The notes: generated from the sequence alone by a model not told the origin. Positions 44,123-53,971 are shown, numbered from the stretch's first letter. The stretch: 64,000 bases of DNA from CALBRZ01 sp964511065 (GCA_964511065.1 CAZEEG010000013.1:5208-69207), one strand, 5' to 3'. Program-made: numbers and translations.

Positions 44123-47050
44123 TCAAGTACGCATTGCACACTGGCGCACCTGGCGGCGCGCCGCAACCACCGTCCGCACCTGCCACAGCATCAGCATAAT
44201 CCACGCCGCGGCCGAAAGGGCCGCGCCAATGTAAATCGGCCCAGGGCGATACCGGAAGATCACCCGATGCTGCCCTGCCGGAACAGCAACGCCCTGAAAC
44301 AACCGATTGGTTCGATAGATCGGCACACTCGACACCCGACCGGCCTCGTCAACCAACTGGGCCTTCCAGTGCGCATCGTATAGTTCGTTGAGCACCAGCA
44401 GCGCAGACTTCGTGGAGGTGACCGCCACTTCGACCTGGCCGGCACGTTCTTCGATGACGACCGTTTCGGCCACGCCCCCTAACTCTGCATTAGCCGCCAT
44501 CGGTTCCTTTTCCTCCCATGAATCGAGCCATTGTTGAACGGCAGAGCCCGGGGCTTCCACAACCGCTGCCCGCTCCGGGCCTCCCAAAGCCCGCAGCCGA
44601 GCCAACACGGCCTCGGTGGCCGCGGCTAAGTCCTTCGGCCGGCCCGATGGCGGCGGGGCCATCGCTTCCACCTGCGTGACCAGCCACGCCCGGCGCGGCG
44701 TCTTGCGCCGTGCCCAGAGGGCGATCCCAGGAAAGGCATCCTCGGGCAGTTCCAACCGTTGCCAGTTGTGCGGGCTCGGCGGCGGTGCGTCATCGGGTGC
44801 GATCATAAAGCCAATCCCACAGGCTTCGAACCATTGAGCAGCCAACGAATCTGCCATCCCTGGCTCCGCTTGGGTCATCCACATGATGATCTGCTGCACG
44901 TCCCACAGCGTGAACGTACTGGAGAACGGCACGACGCGCACGGCCATTGGCATCGTCAGGTGAGGGTACAGCGTGGCACGGTCGCGCCGAATCAACTGCG
45001 CCAGGCGATCGGGCGATGACTGGTCGTTCCACTGGCTGGGCAAACTGAAACGCGAACGCCACACACGGTAGAACCGCCAGTCGTTTTCCTGGGCATGCTC
45101 GCGGATGCGTTGCACGGTTGCCGGGGTTTCGTGCCACAGGCCCGCAGGCTCCCCAATCACCAGCCACCGATGGGCCACGGCCAAATCGACGGTCGCCACC
45201 ACCAGCAGCAGGCCAGCGGCAAGCCTGCCGCGCGAGGTGCCAGCGGCAGGATCCCCTCGGGCAATGACCGCCCAGGCCGCCGCGACAATCACGGCCGTTT
45301 GGACGAAGGCCATCAACAAGTCGAACCACGCGGCCTGTGGCAGCAATGGTCCAAACAGAATGTTCTTCCGGGCCGAATCAAACTGATCGAGCAACGGCCC
45401 GCGCAAGGCGATGGCGGCCAGGCCCAACACCAGGCTTACGGTCGCCACGATGGAAAGCCACCGGCACGCGCGGCGGCGGAAACGCGCCTGCCGCAGGCTG
45501 TCCCAGCCACCGGCCGCCAGCAGCGCCAACGCTAACGCCGAGAGTGTGAACCACTTGCCCGGGTATCGAAATCCCACGTATCCCGGCAGGGCCACCACCA
45601 GCAGCCAATACAGACCACCGCAGGCATTGCCGGCGGGAAACTCCTGGTTGCCGGGCTCCAAGAAGGCCGGGTTTACCAGTCCGGCCATCTCCTTGGCGAT
45701 CCAGCCGGGGCCGTATTCGCCCAGGCTGGCCAGCGTGGCCAGCACGAAAGTCCATGAGAGCCAGCGCACCCGCGGCACGGCCCGGCAGAAGCGCATCCGG
45801 AGCAGTCCCAGCACGAGCGGGATCACGCCCAGGTACAGGCTGACCGTCCAGTAACGCCGCTCGGCGGGGATGGCATCGAACCAGCGCTGCCGCTGCGGGA
45901 ACGCCTGGCCACCCACATTTGGCCAAACCAGTTCTGCCAAGCGCCACGGTCCGATGCTGAAATCGTACAGGTTGCCCAGGTGCATTTCCGGCGGGGCCGG
46001 TTTGCCCACCAGCACCGCATACCAGGGCACGGAGCCGTCGTCCTCCAAGGTTCCAGAGAGAGCCGCGGCCGAAAGTTCGTAGAGGTTGCGGGGCACGTCG
46101 GCGGGGCCGCGCTCGCTCCGCTGGCTCAGCCGCAAGGCCGGTGCCAACTGGACCGCCGATAAACTCACGGCAAGCAACGCGGAGAACGCCAGCAGGCATA
46201 AAGGATGATGGGCGAACTGCCGCCAGCGAGAGCCTGGCACCTGCGGAACCGATCTCCGTTTCAACCACACCAGCAGCAGCGCGGCCAGCCCGGCGTTGTA
46301 AGCCAGGTGCGGATCGCCGCCCAATACGATCATCGCCATCACCACGGCCAGGCTGGCGGCCGCGCGCACGCTGCGGGCGTGCACCAGGCGGTCGATCGCC
46401 AACCAGGCCAGCGGCAGCCAGGCCGCACCGACGAGGTAGATGGGGTTGCAATGTTGAAACAGCACATGGCCGCTGCCGGCATAAGCCAGCGCGGCCAGCG
46501 TGGCGGCCGCTGGACTGCGGCCGTAGCGGCGTGCGACACAGGCGGCCCCCCACGCCGCCAGAACCAGGTGGGCCAAGATGAACAGCTTGTACGCCCAATC
46601 GTAAGGGATTGGTGCAAGCAGCAGCACACTGCCCGGGTAGAACACCATGGCCGTCGGCGAAGCAGCCAGCGGTTCGCCGAAGTTTTCCCAGGGATTCCAA
46701 AGCGGTACTTCGCCGCGGTACCACGACTGCCGCACATACTGGAGCAGCGGGTGATAGAAGTGGGCGGCGTCGCGAAAAGCCAGGTTCGCATCGGCCGCGA
46801 GCACATCGGCAAACAACCACGCGAACAGCAGCACCACCAGCCAGAACGAGCGGCCGGTCCGGCGCCGCTTGGGGGCACCGGCGCGCGGGGCGTTTTCGGG
46901 CTCTGCGCTGTCAGCTTCGGCGCAGTTCGCAGTCTTTCCGCCAGACGCATCGCTACTGGAAGCTTCACCGCCGGACGCCGCATTATTACCGGCGCCGGAC
47001 TGCTCCGAGGGCGTATTACGACTCGGCACCGATTTCCGCCATGACCTCAT
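44123..47050 (-). CDS. YfhO-family polytopic membrane protein
   Basis: A 975-residue protein with a Ser/Ala/Gly-rich cytoplasmic N-terminus (about 65 residues), then about 12 to 13 hydrophobic helices and a large extracytoplasmic loop and tail. Features of the YfhO/GT-C-like group include the early loop FRDAAHFYHPLLQYVRQSWY and PLWNPWENFGEPLAA near 95-130, and the C-terminal globular part ending in two beta-rich pieces (LVLNELYDAHWKAQLV, VIFRYRPGPIYIGAAL). YfhO relatives glycosylate lipoteichoic acid or serve as undecaprenyl-linked glycosyltransferases; here the acceptor is unknown. The first ATG lies inside the 3' end of yebC (35-base overlap), so coupling or a later alternative start is possible. 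Confidence 0.85.
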   Translation of the reverse strand: MRSWRKSVPSRNTPSEQSGAGNNAASGGEASSSDASGGKTANCAEADSAEPENAPRAGAPKRRRTGRSFWLVVLLFAWLFADVLAADANLAFRDAAHFYHPLLQYVRQSWYRGEVPLWNPWENFGEPLAASPTAMVFYPGSVLLLAPIPYDWAYKLFILAHLVLAAWGAACVARRYGRSPAAATLAALAYAGSGHVLFQHCNPIYLVGAAWLPLAWLAIDRLVHARSVRAAASLAVVMAMIVLGGDPHLAYNAGLAALLLVWLKRRSVPQVPGSRWRQFAHHPLCLLAFSALLAVSLSAVQLAPALRLSQRSERGPADVPRNLYELSAAALSGTLEDDGSVPWYAVLVGKPAPPEMHLGNLYDFSIGPWRLAELVWPNVGGQAFPQRQRWFDAIPAERRYWTVSLYLGVIPLVLGLLRMRFCRAVPRVRWLSWTFVLATLASLGEYGPGWIAKEMAGLVNPAFLEPGNQEFPAGNACGGLYWLLVVALPGYVGFRYPGKWFTLSALALALLAAGGWDSLRQARFRRRACRWLSIVATVSLVLGLAAIALRGPLLDQFDSARKNILFGPLLPQAAWFDLLMAFVQTAVIVAAAWAVIARGDPAAGTSRGRLAAGLLLVVATVDLAVAHRWLVIGEPAGLWHETPATVQRIREHAQENDWRFYRVWRSRFSLPSQWNDQSSPDRLAQLIRRDRATLYPHLTMPMAVRVVPFSSTFTLWDVQQIIMWMTQAEPGMADSLAAQWFEACGIGFMIAPDDAPPPSPHNWQRLELPEDAFPGIALWARRKTPRRAWLVTQVEAMAPPPSGRPKDLAAATEAVLARLRALGGPERAAVVEAPGSAVQQWLDSWEEKEPMAANAELGGVAETVVIEERAGQVEVAVTSTKSALLVLNELYDAHWKAQLVDEAGRVSSVPIYRTNRLFQGVAVPAGQHRVIFRYRPGPIYIGAALSAAAWIMLMLWQVRTVVAARRQVRQCAMRT

Positions 47051-47771
47051 CGGGGATGTTGAAGTTGGCCGACACCGACTGCACGTCGTCGTGGTCGTCC
47101 AACTCCTCCAGCAGTCTCAACACCTTGCGGCCGGTGTCGGCATCCAGGTCCACGGTGTTGCTGGGAATCCGGGTGATCTGGCTACTTTCGACTTCGACCC
47201 CGGCTTCTTCCAGGGCGGCGGACAGGGTCTGAAAATCGCTGGGGTCACACAGCACTTCTAAGTTTTCGCCTTCGCGGCGAACATCTTCGCCGCCGGCTTC
47301 CATGGCGATTTCCAGCAACCGCTCCTCGGTGACTTTCTCAGCCGAGATGATGAACAGCCCCTTGCGTTCGAACATCCAGGCCACGCAATTGGTGGCCCCG
47401 AGCTTGCCATCGTGGCGTTCGAAGATTTTGCGGATTTCCGGGGCGGTACGGTTGCGGTTGTCGGTGAAGATCTCGCACAGCACGGCCACGCCACCGGGAC
47501 CGTAGCCCTCGTAGATCACTTCTTCGACGTTTTCGCCTTCCAGTTCGCCGGTGCCTTTCTTGATGGCGCGGGCGATGGTGTCGTTAGGCATGTTGCCCGC
47601 CTTGGCGTCGTCGATGGCGTAGCGAAGGCGGAGGTTCGTGGCGGGATCACCGCCGCCCATCTTGGCCGCCACGATGATTGCCTTGGAGAGTTTGCTCCAT
47701 AGCTTGCCGCGTTTGTTGTCGATGATGGCCTTCTTGTGCTTGATGCCGGCCCAATGTGAATGGCCTGCCAT
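47016..47771 (-). CDS. YebC/PmpR family protein (transcription/translation factor)
   Basis: A 251-residue member of the YebC family, which is known for DNA-binding regulators and, more recently, translation factors that relieve stalling at proline stretches. Diagnostic sequences are MAGHSHWAGIKHKKAIIDNK at the N-terminus, DPATNLRLRYAIDDAKAGNM, YEGYGPGGVAV and RNRTAPEIRKIFERHDGKLG. Length is normal. The ATG at 47771 is chosen because it matches the universal start MAGHSHW; the 26 codons upstream are not conserved. Its stop lies inside the start of the YfhO-type gene. It is the second of three minus-strand genes (TPR protein, yebC, YfhO-type). Confidence 0.95.
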   Translation of the reverse strand: MAGHSHWAGIKHKKAIIDNKRGKLWSKLSKAIIVAAKMGGGDPATNLRLRYAIDDAKAGNMPNDTIARAIKKGTGELEGENVEEVIYEGYGPGGVAVLCEIFTDNRNRTAPEIRKIFERHDGKLGATNCVAWMFERKGLFIISAEKVTEERLLEIAMEAGGEDVRREGENLEVLCDPSDFQTLSAALEEAGVEVESSQITRIPSNTVDLDADTGRKVLRLLEELDDHDDVQSVSANFNIPDEVMAEIGAES

Positions 47772-47915
47772 GGTAGCTGCTCTCCGTTCCCCAAATCCTG
47801 GGGGGTCTGCGCGTAACGTAAAATGGACAGGGGAAAACACGCCGCGCATGCAGCGTGCGCTCGGCGTCAGCCGGTACCGTTGGGTTGCCCGTGCTGCCGG
47901 GGGGGATGGCCGCGC

Positions 47916-50273
47916 CTAGGTGGACTGTTTCCCCTGGTGTTGTTCGATTTTCGACTCCGTCGCCTTGATTTTATCCGTTTCGCGTTCCTTGTCGAAGGCT
48001 TCCAGCGCCCGCTTCCAGTACGTGACGGCCTTCTCTTTCTGGCCCAGGGCCAGGTACAGGTCGGCCAGGTGGTCCAGAATCACCCCATCGGGCGATTCCT
48101 CGCTGGCGGCATGTTCCAGGTGCGGCAGCGCCTCCTCGTACCGGCCCAGGCGGTACAGCACCCAGCCGAGGGTATCGCGGTAGGCATGATTGTCCGGTTC
48201 CTCGTTCACGGCGTACTGCGCCATCCGCAGAGCCCGATGCAGGTGCTTGCCTTGATCGGCCCAGAGGTAGCCCAGGTCGTTGTGCGCGGAAACGTCGCGG
48301 GGATACTCGTCGATCACTTGCATCAGCCATTCCTCGGCCCGCGGCATGGTGCCGGATAGCACCTCGATATTGGAGAGTACCAACCGGGCTTCGCGCACGA
48401 CGTCCCGCACCTCCGTCGAACTGAAGTCCTCGTCGTACTTCTTGAGGATGGCTTCATAGGCTTCGCGGGCCTTGTCGTACTGCCGGGCCTGGTAGTAGAT
48501 CCAGGCGCGGCGGCTCAAGAGCCGAGGGTTTCCCTGGTCCAGGGCCAGAGCCTCGTTGATTGCCTTGAGGGCCTCATCTGTCTGGCCGGCATAGGCCAGC
48601 GAGGTTGCCAGGTAGATTTTGAAGGCCGGGTTGTCTTTGGGCAGCACTTCGCGATCGAGCGCCTGGCGGAACACGTTCACGGCCTGGTCGTTTTGCTCGG
48701 CCAGCAGCAGCCCCAGTCCCCAGGCCAGGTAGGTTTGCGCCGTACCGTCTCCGCGAGCATTGACCACGTTCTGAAAGAACGTATTGGCCTGCTCGAACTG
48801 CTTGCCTTCCAGCGCCACGTGGGCCAAGGCAAGCTGTTCTTCTGGCGACAGCTTGCCGGCCTTCAATCGCTGTTGAGCGGCCTTCAGCAGCATGTCGACG
48901 GCCTCCTTGTCGGCTAGCAGCGGTTTGAGCTGGTCTTCAACCGGTTCCAAGCCGCCGGCAAATGCGCTGATTTGTCCCAGCGTATCGAGCAGGGCGTCCC
49001 ATTGCTTCTGGCCGAATTGATGGTCCACCAGTTTGCGGGCCGATGCCTGCTGGATAAAAGCGTAGCGAGGTTCCGGCTTGGTATTCTCCAGCACGCGGGC
49101 GTAATGCCCGGCCGCATCGCCGGCGCGGCCGGCCTTGTCGTACTGCTCGGCCAGGCCGAACTGCAGGAACAGGTTGTCGGGATCGTCCTGGTGCTGCTTT
49201 TCAAGCCGCGGGATGATCTCGTCCTGCTTGCCGGCCGCCTTGAGGATGTCGGCCAGCACATCGTATGGCGGCGAGCCCTGCTTGGTGGCCTTGGCATCGA
49301 GATAGACTTGGAGTTCCTCCAGGGCTTTTTGGGCATTTCCCTCGGCCAGTTCCAGCCGGGCCAGATTGTACGCGCGGTTTAACTTGTCGCGTTCCACGGA
49401 ATAAGCGGTCTGGAACGCTTCGCGTGCCTCGTTCAGCTTGCCCGCCTTGAGGAACGTTTCGCCGAACATGGTATACGTCTTGGCGGCGTCGCCCAGCAGG
49501 GCACCGCGGATGTCGCCGGTGAGGCCGTACTTGTCGGCATTTTCCAGGGCGTGAAGCACGAGGGTGAACGACTCGGCGGCCTGCTCGTTGTTGTCGACGA
49601 CAAAAGCCAGGCGCCCTCGCTTCATCAGCAGATCGACAAACATGGCCGTCTGCCGGTCCTCTGGCTCGTACAGATCGATCACCTTGTTCAACAGATCGAG
49701 AGCCGGCTTCAGTTCCGATTGCTGAATGAGGTGGGCCGCCAGGCGCTCCAACAGCAAGGGATTGGTGGGATAAAGATCGGCCGAAACCAGTGCGTAGCGA
49801 ACGCCCATGTCCGACCGGTTCTGCTTGAACGCCAGCACGGTGATGGCGTCGGCAATGGTCGTCGAAGTTGGATCAAGCTGGAACGCCCGCTGATAAAGTT
49901 GCAACGCCCGAAGCGGCTCGTCGTCTTCCATGCGCCGCGCGGTGGCAAACAGGGCCATCGCCTGCAGGCGGTCCTTTTCCGCCGGGCTGCGGCGGCTTGT
50001 AAGCACCTCCGGCACGTCTTCCAACTGTAGCGGCGCAGGCAGGCCAGCTTCCTCGGGAGCCGGGGCCTCCACAGGGGCCGATTCGTCGATCGCGTCGGGA
50101 GCCGCGACCGGTGGTTCGCCAGCAAAGGTGAAGGGCGGCAGAACCAGCATCGGCAAGCAGGCCACGATGAGCATGCCACGGCAATTGGCGAGCAAAGTGC
50201 GCACACCCGACCTCCCAAGTATGGAGATGTTCCCAGCAGCAACGGCATGAACCCACTGCATGGCCGCGCGCAT
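47916..50273 (-). CDS. Exported TPR-repeat protein
   Basis: A 785-residue protein made almost entirely of tetratricopeptide-type helix pairs. Clear units are ALQLYQRAFQLDPTSTTIAD (about 122), AREAFQTAYSVERDKLNRAY, ALKAINEALALDQGNPRLLS and ALPHLEHAASEESPDGVILD. The N-terminus carries a hydrophobic segment (MLIVACLPMLVLPPFTFAGE, about 34-53), so it should be secreted or anchored; the upstream 33 residues are hydrophilic and the real start could be the ATG at 50174. Between residues 54 and 90 there is a Pro/Ala/Glu linker. TPR proteins of this sort scaffold protein complexes in the periplasm. The start codon was placed at the first ATG for lack of a clear ribosome site at either. Confidence 0.82.
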   Translation of the reverse strand: MRAAMQWVHAVAAGNISILGRSGVRTLLANCRGMLIVACLPMLVLPPFTFAGEPPVAAPDAIDESAPVEAPAPEEAGLPAPLQLEDVPEVLTSRRSPAEKDRLQAMALFATARRMEDDEPLRALQLYQRAFQLDPTSTTIADAITVLAFKQNRSDMGVRYALVSADLYPTNPLLLERLAAHLIQQSELKPALDLLNKVIDLYEPEDRQTAMFVDLLMKRGRLAFVVDNNEQAAESFTLVLHALENADKYGLTGDIRGALLGDAAKTYTMFGETFLKAGKLNEAREAFQTAYSVERDKLNRAYNLARLELAEGNAQKALEELQVYLDAKATKQGSPPYDVLADILKAAGKQDEIIPRLEKQHQDDPDNLFLQFGLAEQYDKAGRAGDAAGHYARVLENTKPEPRYAFIQQASARKLVDHQFGQKQWDALLDTLGQISAFAGGLEPVEDQLKPLLADKEAVDMLLKAAQQRLKAGKLSPEEQLALAHVALEGKQFEQANTFFQNVVNARGDGTAQTYLAWGLGLLLAEQNDQAVNVFRQALDREVLPKDNPAFKIYLATSLAYAGQTDEALKAINEALALDQGNPRLLSRRAWIYYQARQYDKAREAYEAILKKYDEDFSSTEVRDVVREARLVLSNIEVLSGTMPRAEEWLMQVIDEYPRDVSAHNDLGYLWADQGKHLHRALRMAQYAVNEEPDNHAYRDTLGWVLYRLGRYEEALPHLEHAASEESPDGVILDHLADLYLALGQKEKAVTYWKRALEAFDKERETDKIKATESKIEQHQGKQST

Positions 50274-50559
50274 GCCTGGCTATGCAGGCTCCGCTAATGG
50301 CCAGTGAGATCGCAGGCCAGGGGGCCGCAGCATGGGTAAACCGTGCCGTTTGCAACGTTTACGTTGCTTTTTCCACTCTAGCAGACGGGCGGCGCAGGTG
50401 CCAACGTCGGAGTTCGGGAATGCGTCGATTGCGGCCCACCCTAAGCGGATGTCACTGCCAAAGCGACGGGGCGGGCAGCAGCACGGAGCGGAGCGTTCTT
50501 GGCAGACAATCAGCCGGAGGCAGGCCGGGGAACATCGGGTGCGGCCCGCAGCCGGTGCC

Positions 50560-51279
50560 TTACCTGGCAGCGCCGGCGGGCACCACGTAATTCAGCACGG
50601 CAAAGAAATGGCACGTGCTGCCGGCCAGCACCCAAAGGTGCCAGATGGTATGGAAGTATGGCCGACGGTGTTGCAGCAGGAACGCCACCCCGATGGTGAA
50701 GCACACGCCGCCCGCGAAAATCAGCAGCAGGCCGCCCAACGGGGTGCTTTCAATGATCGGCTTCACGGCCAGCACGGCCAGCCAGCCCGTGGCGACGTAC
50801 GGGGTGTACGACATCGGGTCGTGCGGCTTGGCGACCATTCGGCTGTAGCCACCGAACAGGGCACAGGCCCAAACCAGCGACAGCAGCGACCAGAGCCAAG
50901 GGCCAGCGAGGAAGGCCAGCAAGAACGGCGTGTAAGTACCGGCAATCAGCAGGTAGATACAAACGTGATCGGCCTTGCGGAACAGGGCTTTCGTCCGCGG
51001 TTGCTGAACACCGTGGTACAGGGTCGAGGCGGCATACAGCAGAATCTGGCACACGCCGTAAACGGCGCAGCCAAAAATGGTCATCGTGGAACCGGTTGCC
51101 GCGGCGGCTTCCATCAGGAAGTACAACGCAGCCACGCTGAGGACCGTCCCGGCCCCGTGCGTCAGCGTGTTGGCGACTTCTTCCTGGAGTGCCGGCATGC
51201 CGACGGGCAAATACTGGGCATGTTCGCCCACGCCCGGGAAATCGACATGCAGTTCCAGTTGGGCGGCATTGTTACTCAT
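50560..51279 (-). CDS. Hemolysin III / PAQR-family membrane protein
   Basis: A 239-residue seven-helix membrane protein of the hemolysin III family, related to adiponectin receptors. Characteristic residues are present: LTHGAG (H41), YAASTLYHG (H89), RKADHVCIYLLIAG (D104, H105) and the C-terminal YFHTIWHLWVLAGSTCHF with H210 and H214, which match the metal site of the superfamily. Members are thought to be ceramidase-like hydrolases; the bacterial role is uncertain. The ATG at 51279 leaves about 30 residues before the first motif; upstream in-frame codons are not conserved in type. A perfect -10 lies about 140 bases upstream. Confidence 0.92.
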   Translation of the reverse strand: MSNNAAQLELHVDFPGVGEHAQYLPVGMPALQEEVANTLTHGAGTVLSVAALYFLMEAAAATGSTMTIFGCAVYGVCQILLYAASTLYHGVQQPRTKALFRKADHVCIYLLIAGTYTPFLLAFLAGPWLWSLLSLVWACALFGGYSRMVAKPHDPMSYTPYVATGWLAVLAVKPIIESTPLGGLLLIFAGGVCFTIGVAFLLQHRRPYFHTIWHLWVLAGSTCHFFAVLNYVVPAGAAR

Positions 51280-51419
51280 GCGTGCAACCTGTGATTGGCG
51301 GCGTTCGCCCCGGCCGCTTGTGCTGATTAATCTTCGCAGTCTATTCGGTCTTGCTACGTGTCGCAAATCTTCCTGATTTCGCAGGCTTCCCATAAATCGC
51401 AGGCCTTGCCTTTTGCTCC

Positions 51420-51450
51420 ATTATAGGCAGCCCCAGCACCTAAAAAGGAA
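51420..51450 (-). promoter_or_regulatory. Candidate promoter of the hemolysin III gene
   Basis: Minus-strand TATAAT (51425-51420) is a perfect -10 in an AT-rich context. The -35 is weak: TTCCTT (51450-51445) at 19 bases is the best candidate. The leader would be about 135 bases. Confidence 0.45.
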
Positions 51451-51919
51451 TTTTAATCAACAAAACGCGGCAATTGAGGAACCTTACTCGCCCAAATTGG
51501 GTTCCACCAGATTTAGGGGAAACCGCGGGGGCATAACTTGGAAGCGCAGAAAGCCTGTCTACGCAACGCTAATGCCAAATTTTCATTAGCCAAGCTAATG
51601 GTTTCCCCAGGATTGCCACTCGTGTACCCCCCCGACTGGCAAACCCAGCTTATCCGCCATCACCAGTGGCATCGGTCGAAAGCGATTGCACTCTCCAATG
51701 CATTGCCACGGGTGCAGAACGTAGGACGTGGCGCGACGAGGTAAAGACGATCGCCGGGGAGGACGCCGCGGAATTGCATCGTATGCTGCCCGGCGAAAGG
51801 GACACGCGCGCAAGGGACAAATGCTTCCACCAGCGCGCTTGGGGGGCCACCGCTCGCCGAGACGCCACGAAAAGGCGGGGGTACAAAGAGGGGAGTGAAG
51901 GTAAGTGGCCGCCGGCATC

Positions 51920-51944
51920 GCCCCGCCCGCACAGGGGGCGGGGC
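51920..51944 (-). terminator. GC-rich hairpin after the Gfo/Idh/MocA gene
   Basis: GCCCCGCCC (51920-51928) and GGGCGGGGC (51936-51944) are perfect inverted copies with a seven-base loop, 61 bases downstream of the minus-strand stop at 52005. No T-tract follows, so termination may not be Rho-independent. Confidence 0.35.
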
Positions 51945-52004
51945 GCATAGCATCAGCGCTAGGACACCTGGATCGTGCCGGGAATGAGGACCGGGGGTAT
52001 CGGC

Positions 52005-53378
52005 TCAGGCGAGCTTCCAGCCGCTGCGGTATTCGCGGCGGATCAGCGGTTGGGCCTCGGGCGTGCCTACCGCCTCCAACGTGGCGGCATTCCAGGTGAG
52101 TTTCCGGCCCAGGCGGTAGGCAATGCTGCCCAAGTGATTGGCCTCGGTCAGCCAGCCGGAGTACTCGAAGTTGCAAGTGGTTGGCTTGCCGGTTTTACAG
52201 GCGTCGATCCACTCGGCGTGGTGGCCGATGGAGTTGGGAATGGTGGGCTCGGGCCGCTGAAAATCGGCAAACTCCTTCTCCGGCAGCAGCACGTGCTTGC
52301 CGTAGTCGGCCAGGAGCATTCCACGGCTTCCGACGAACAGCACCCCGCTACCCCATTGCGGAATCTTGCCTTGGCTCCACAGCTCGGGCTTTTCCGTGCC
52401 TTGATACCAGGTGAGCGATACTGGCGGCATGCCTTCGCGGGCGGGGAACTCGTAGCGAGCCTGCATGGAAGCGGGCGCCAGTTCCGGGTGCGGCGGCGGG
52501 CCGGCGGCCTCGATGGTGGTGGGAGCCTGGAGTTTCAAGGCCCAGAACGGCAAGTCGTTCCAGTGGCTTCCCAGGTCAGACATGGTCCCGCTGCCAAAAT
52601 CCCACCAGCGGTACCACTTGGGGCCGGGCACGTAGACTGAGTTGAACGGCCGCTGGGGTGCGGGGCCAAGCCACAGGTCCCACTTTAAACTGGCCGGGGG
52701 CTGCTGCGTTTCGGTCGGCCGATCGGCGATGTAAACAATATCATTGTGTTTCTGGGCTTCTTCGCGGCTGGAGTGCCACCCCCAGGCCCTGGACACCCAG
52801 ACATGCACTTCGCTCACGTCGCCGATGGCGCCAGACTGCACCAACTCGACCACTCGGCGATAGTTGTTGCCGGCGTGGATTTGGATCCCCATCTGCGTGG
52901 CTACGCCCGCCTTGGCCGCCGCTTCGCGGATCACGCGCGCTTCCCAAACGCCGTGTGTCAGCGGCTTTTCGCAGTACACGTGCTTGCCAAGCTGCAGGGC
53001 GGGCAAGGTGGCAAAAGCGTGCGTGTGCTCGCAGGTGCTCACCACCACGGCATCGAACTGCTTTGCTTGATCGTACAGCTTGCGGAAGTCGGTGAACTGC
53101 TTGGCGCCCGCGTAGGTTTCCGCCGCCTTGGCCAGGTTGGTTTCGGAGACATCGCACAGGGCCACAATGTTCTCGGAAGCGACCGACCGCGCGTTGGCAG
53201 CGCCGCGACCGCCGGCCCCGATGATGGCGATGTTCAGTTTTTCGTTGAGATTGCGTCCCCGCACGATCGACGGCGCGACCATCAGCGCCGCGCCGGTAGC
53301 TGCCGTCTGCTTGAGGAATTGCCGGCGCTGCATGGGAGCAGAACCGGTCGAATGAACGCGCGCACTACGATCAGCCAT
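52005..53378 (-). CDS. Tat-exported Gfo/Idh/MocA family oxidoreductase
   Basis: A 457-residue NAD(P)-dependent dehydrogenase of the Gfo/Idh/MocA family. The N-terminus shows a twin-arginine signal (MQRRQFLKQTAATGAALM at 16-33), so the folded enzyme is exported with its cofactor. The Rossmann motif IAIIGAGGRGAANARSV is at about 50-66. The family EKP motif is YCEKPLTHGVWEARVI at about 130. C-terminal pieces such as GSGTMSDLGSHWNDLPFWAL are typical of the planctomycete/Bacteroidetes glycoside-degrading subgroup. It probably oxidises a sugar or sugar derivative in the periplasm. GGAGG precedes the ATG at 53378; the segment before the Tat motif is short. Confidence 0.92.
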   Translation of the reverse strand: MADRSARVHSTGSAPMQRRQFLKQTAATGAALMVAPSIVRGRNLNEKLNIAIIGAGGRGAANARSVASENIVALCDVSETNLAKAAETYAGAKQFTDFRKLYDQAKQFDAVVVSTCEHTHAFATLPALQLGKHVYCEKPLTHGVWEARVIREAAAKAGVATQMGIQIHAGNNYRRVVELVQSGAIGDVSEVHVWVSRAWGWHSSREEAQKHNDIVYIADRPTETQQPPASLKWDLWLGPAPQRPFNSVYVPGPKWYRWWDFGSGTMSDLGSHWNDLPFWALKLQAPTTIEAAGPPPHPELAPASMQARYEFPAREGMPPVSLTWYQGTEKPELWSQGKIPQWGSGVLFVGSRGMLLADYGKHVLLPEKEFADFQRPEPTIPNSIGHHAEWIDACKTGKPTTCNFEYSGWLTEANHLGSIAYRLGRKLTWNAATLEAVGTPEAQPLIRREYRSGWKLA

Positions 53379-53489
53379 CAGTACATTCCTCCGCAGTCAG
53401 TCGTCTCGTGGGTTCAGCGGTGTTCCGCAAAGGCAGGGGGGCGTTGCACATTGGGGGCAACCTTCCCGGTTACGATTCTAGTGAACACC

Positions 53490-53765
53490 GCCGCATTTCG
53501 CCAAAGGTGTTTTGGCCGGCCCGGCAGCCTGGAGTTTTTCCTGGTTGAACGCTACTTGCTGTTCGCCCCCGGCGCGAGAGGAGGGCTGCGAGGCCGGGCC
53601 CATCACGTGCCCTACCCGCTCCACCAGGCGAGTGTTCAGCAATGCGATGAAACACTGAGCCAGGCCGTAGGGCTTGCCCCGCTCCCGATGCCAGAGCACG
53701 TGTCTTATTGCCCCGGCGCGAACGTGGAAGTCTTTCCGCCGCGGCCGATCGTGATGCCCCCCTGA
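53490..53765 (+). pseudogene. Remnant of a DUF2071 (YqjF-like) gene, 5' part missing
   Basis: Translation of this stretch to the TGA at 53763-53765 gives the C-terminal third of a DUF2071 protein: PGSLEFFLVERYLLFAPGA, then RAHHVPYPLHQASV, a DETLSQAVGLAPLP helix and the closing HVSYCPGANVEVFP. The normal ~130-150 residue N-terminal part is absent; reading upstream in this frame enters the promoter region and the antisense of the Gfo/Idh/MocA gene. No start codon or ribosome site fits. It is therefore read as a decaying gene fragment left after a deletion or rearrangement. The intact family has no firmly established function. Confidence 0.7.
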
Positions 53766-53971
53766 CTGGAAACACGGCACGTGGGAACCCGGCCTCCCGG
53801 GCCTGGCATCTCGCGCCCCTTGATTGACCCTGCCGGTTGCTGACCGATACACTTCGGCCTTTGGGCATGGATTGCCGGCGCGGCTCAGGAGGCCGCGCAA
53901 CGAGGCGGGGCACATGCACCACAGGCGGCGCGTTGGATGCCGCGAACTGGAACCACTGCAAGGGAGAACGC

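Larger units (their letters stand above)
51280..52004. other. Intergenic region with AT-rich promoter part and GC hairpin
   Basis: This 725-base interval separates the hemolysin III start from the 3' end of the Gfo/Idh/MocA gene. The part at 51400-51600 is conspicuously AT-rich for this genome and holds the hemolysin III promoter. The part nearer 52004 holds a GC-rich hairpin. Short open frames exist in 51600-51950, but none looks like a known protein. Confidence 0.5.

Noticed and set aside
45378..46820. Second long minus-strand frame within the YfhO-type gene
   Set aside because: Arg/Gly/Pro-rich out-of-frame shadow of the real gene.
51660..51953. Small open frames of 60-100 codons in the intergenic region
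   Set aside because: No family resemblance, no ribosome sites and Arg-rich composition typical of noncoding GC-rich DNA.
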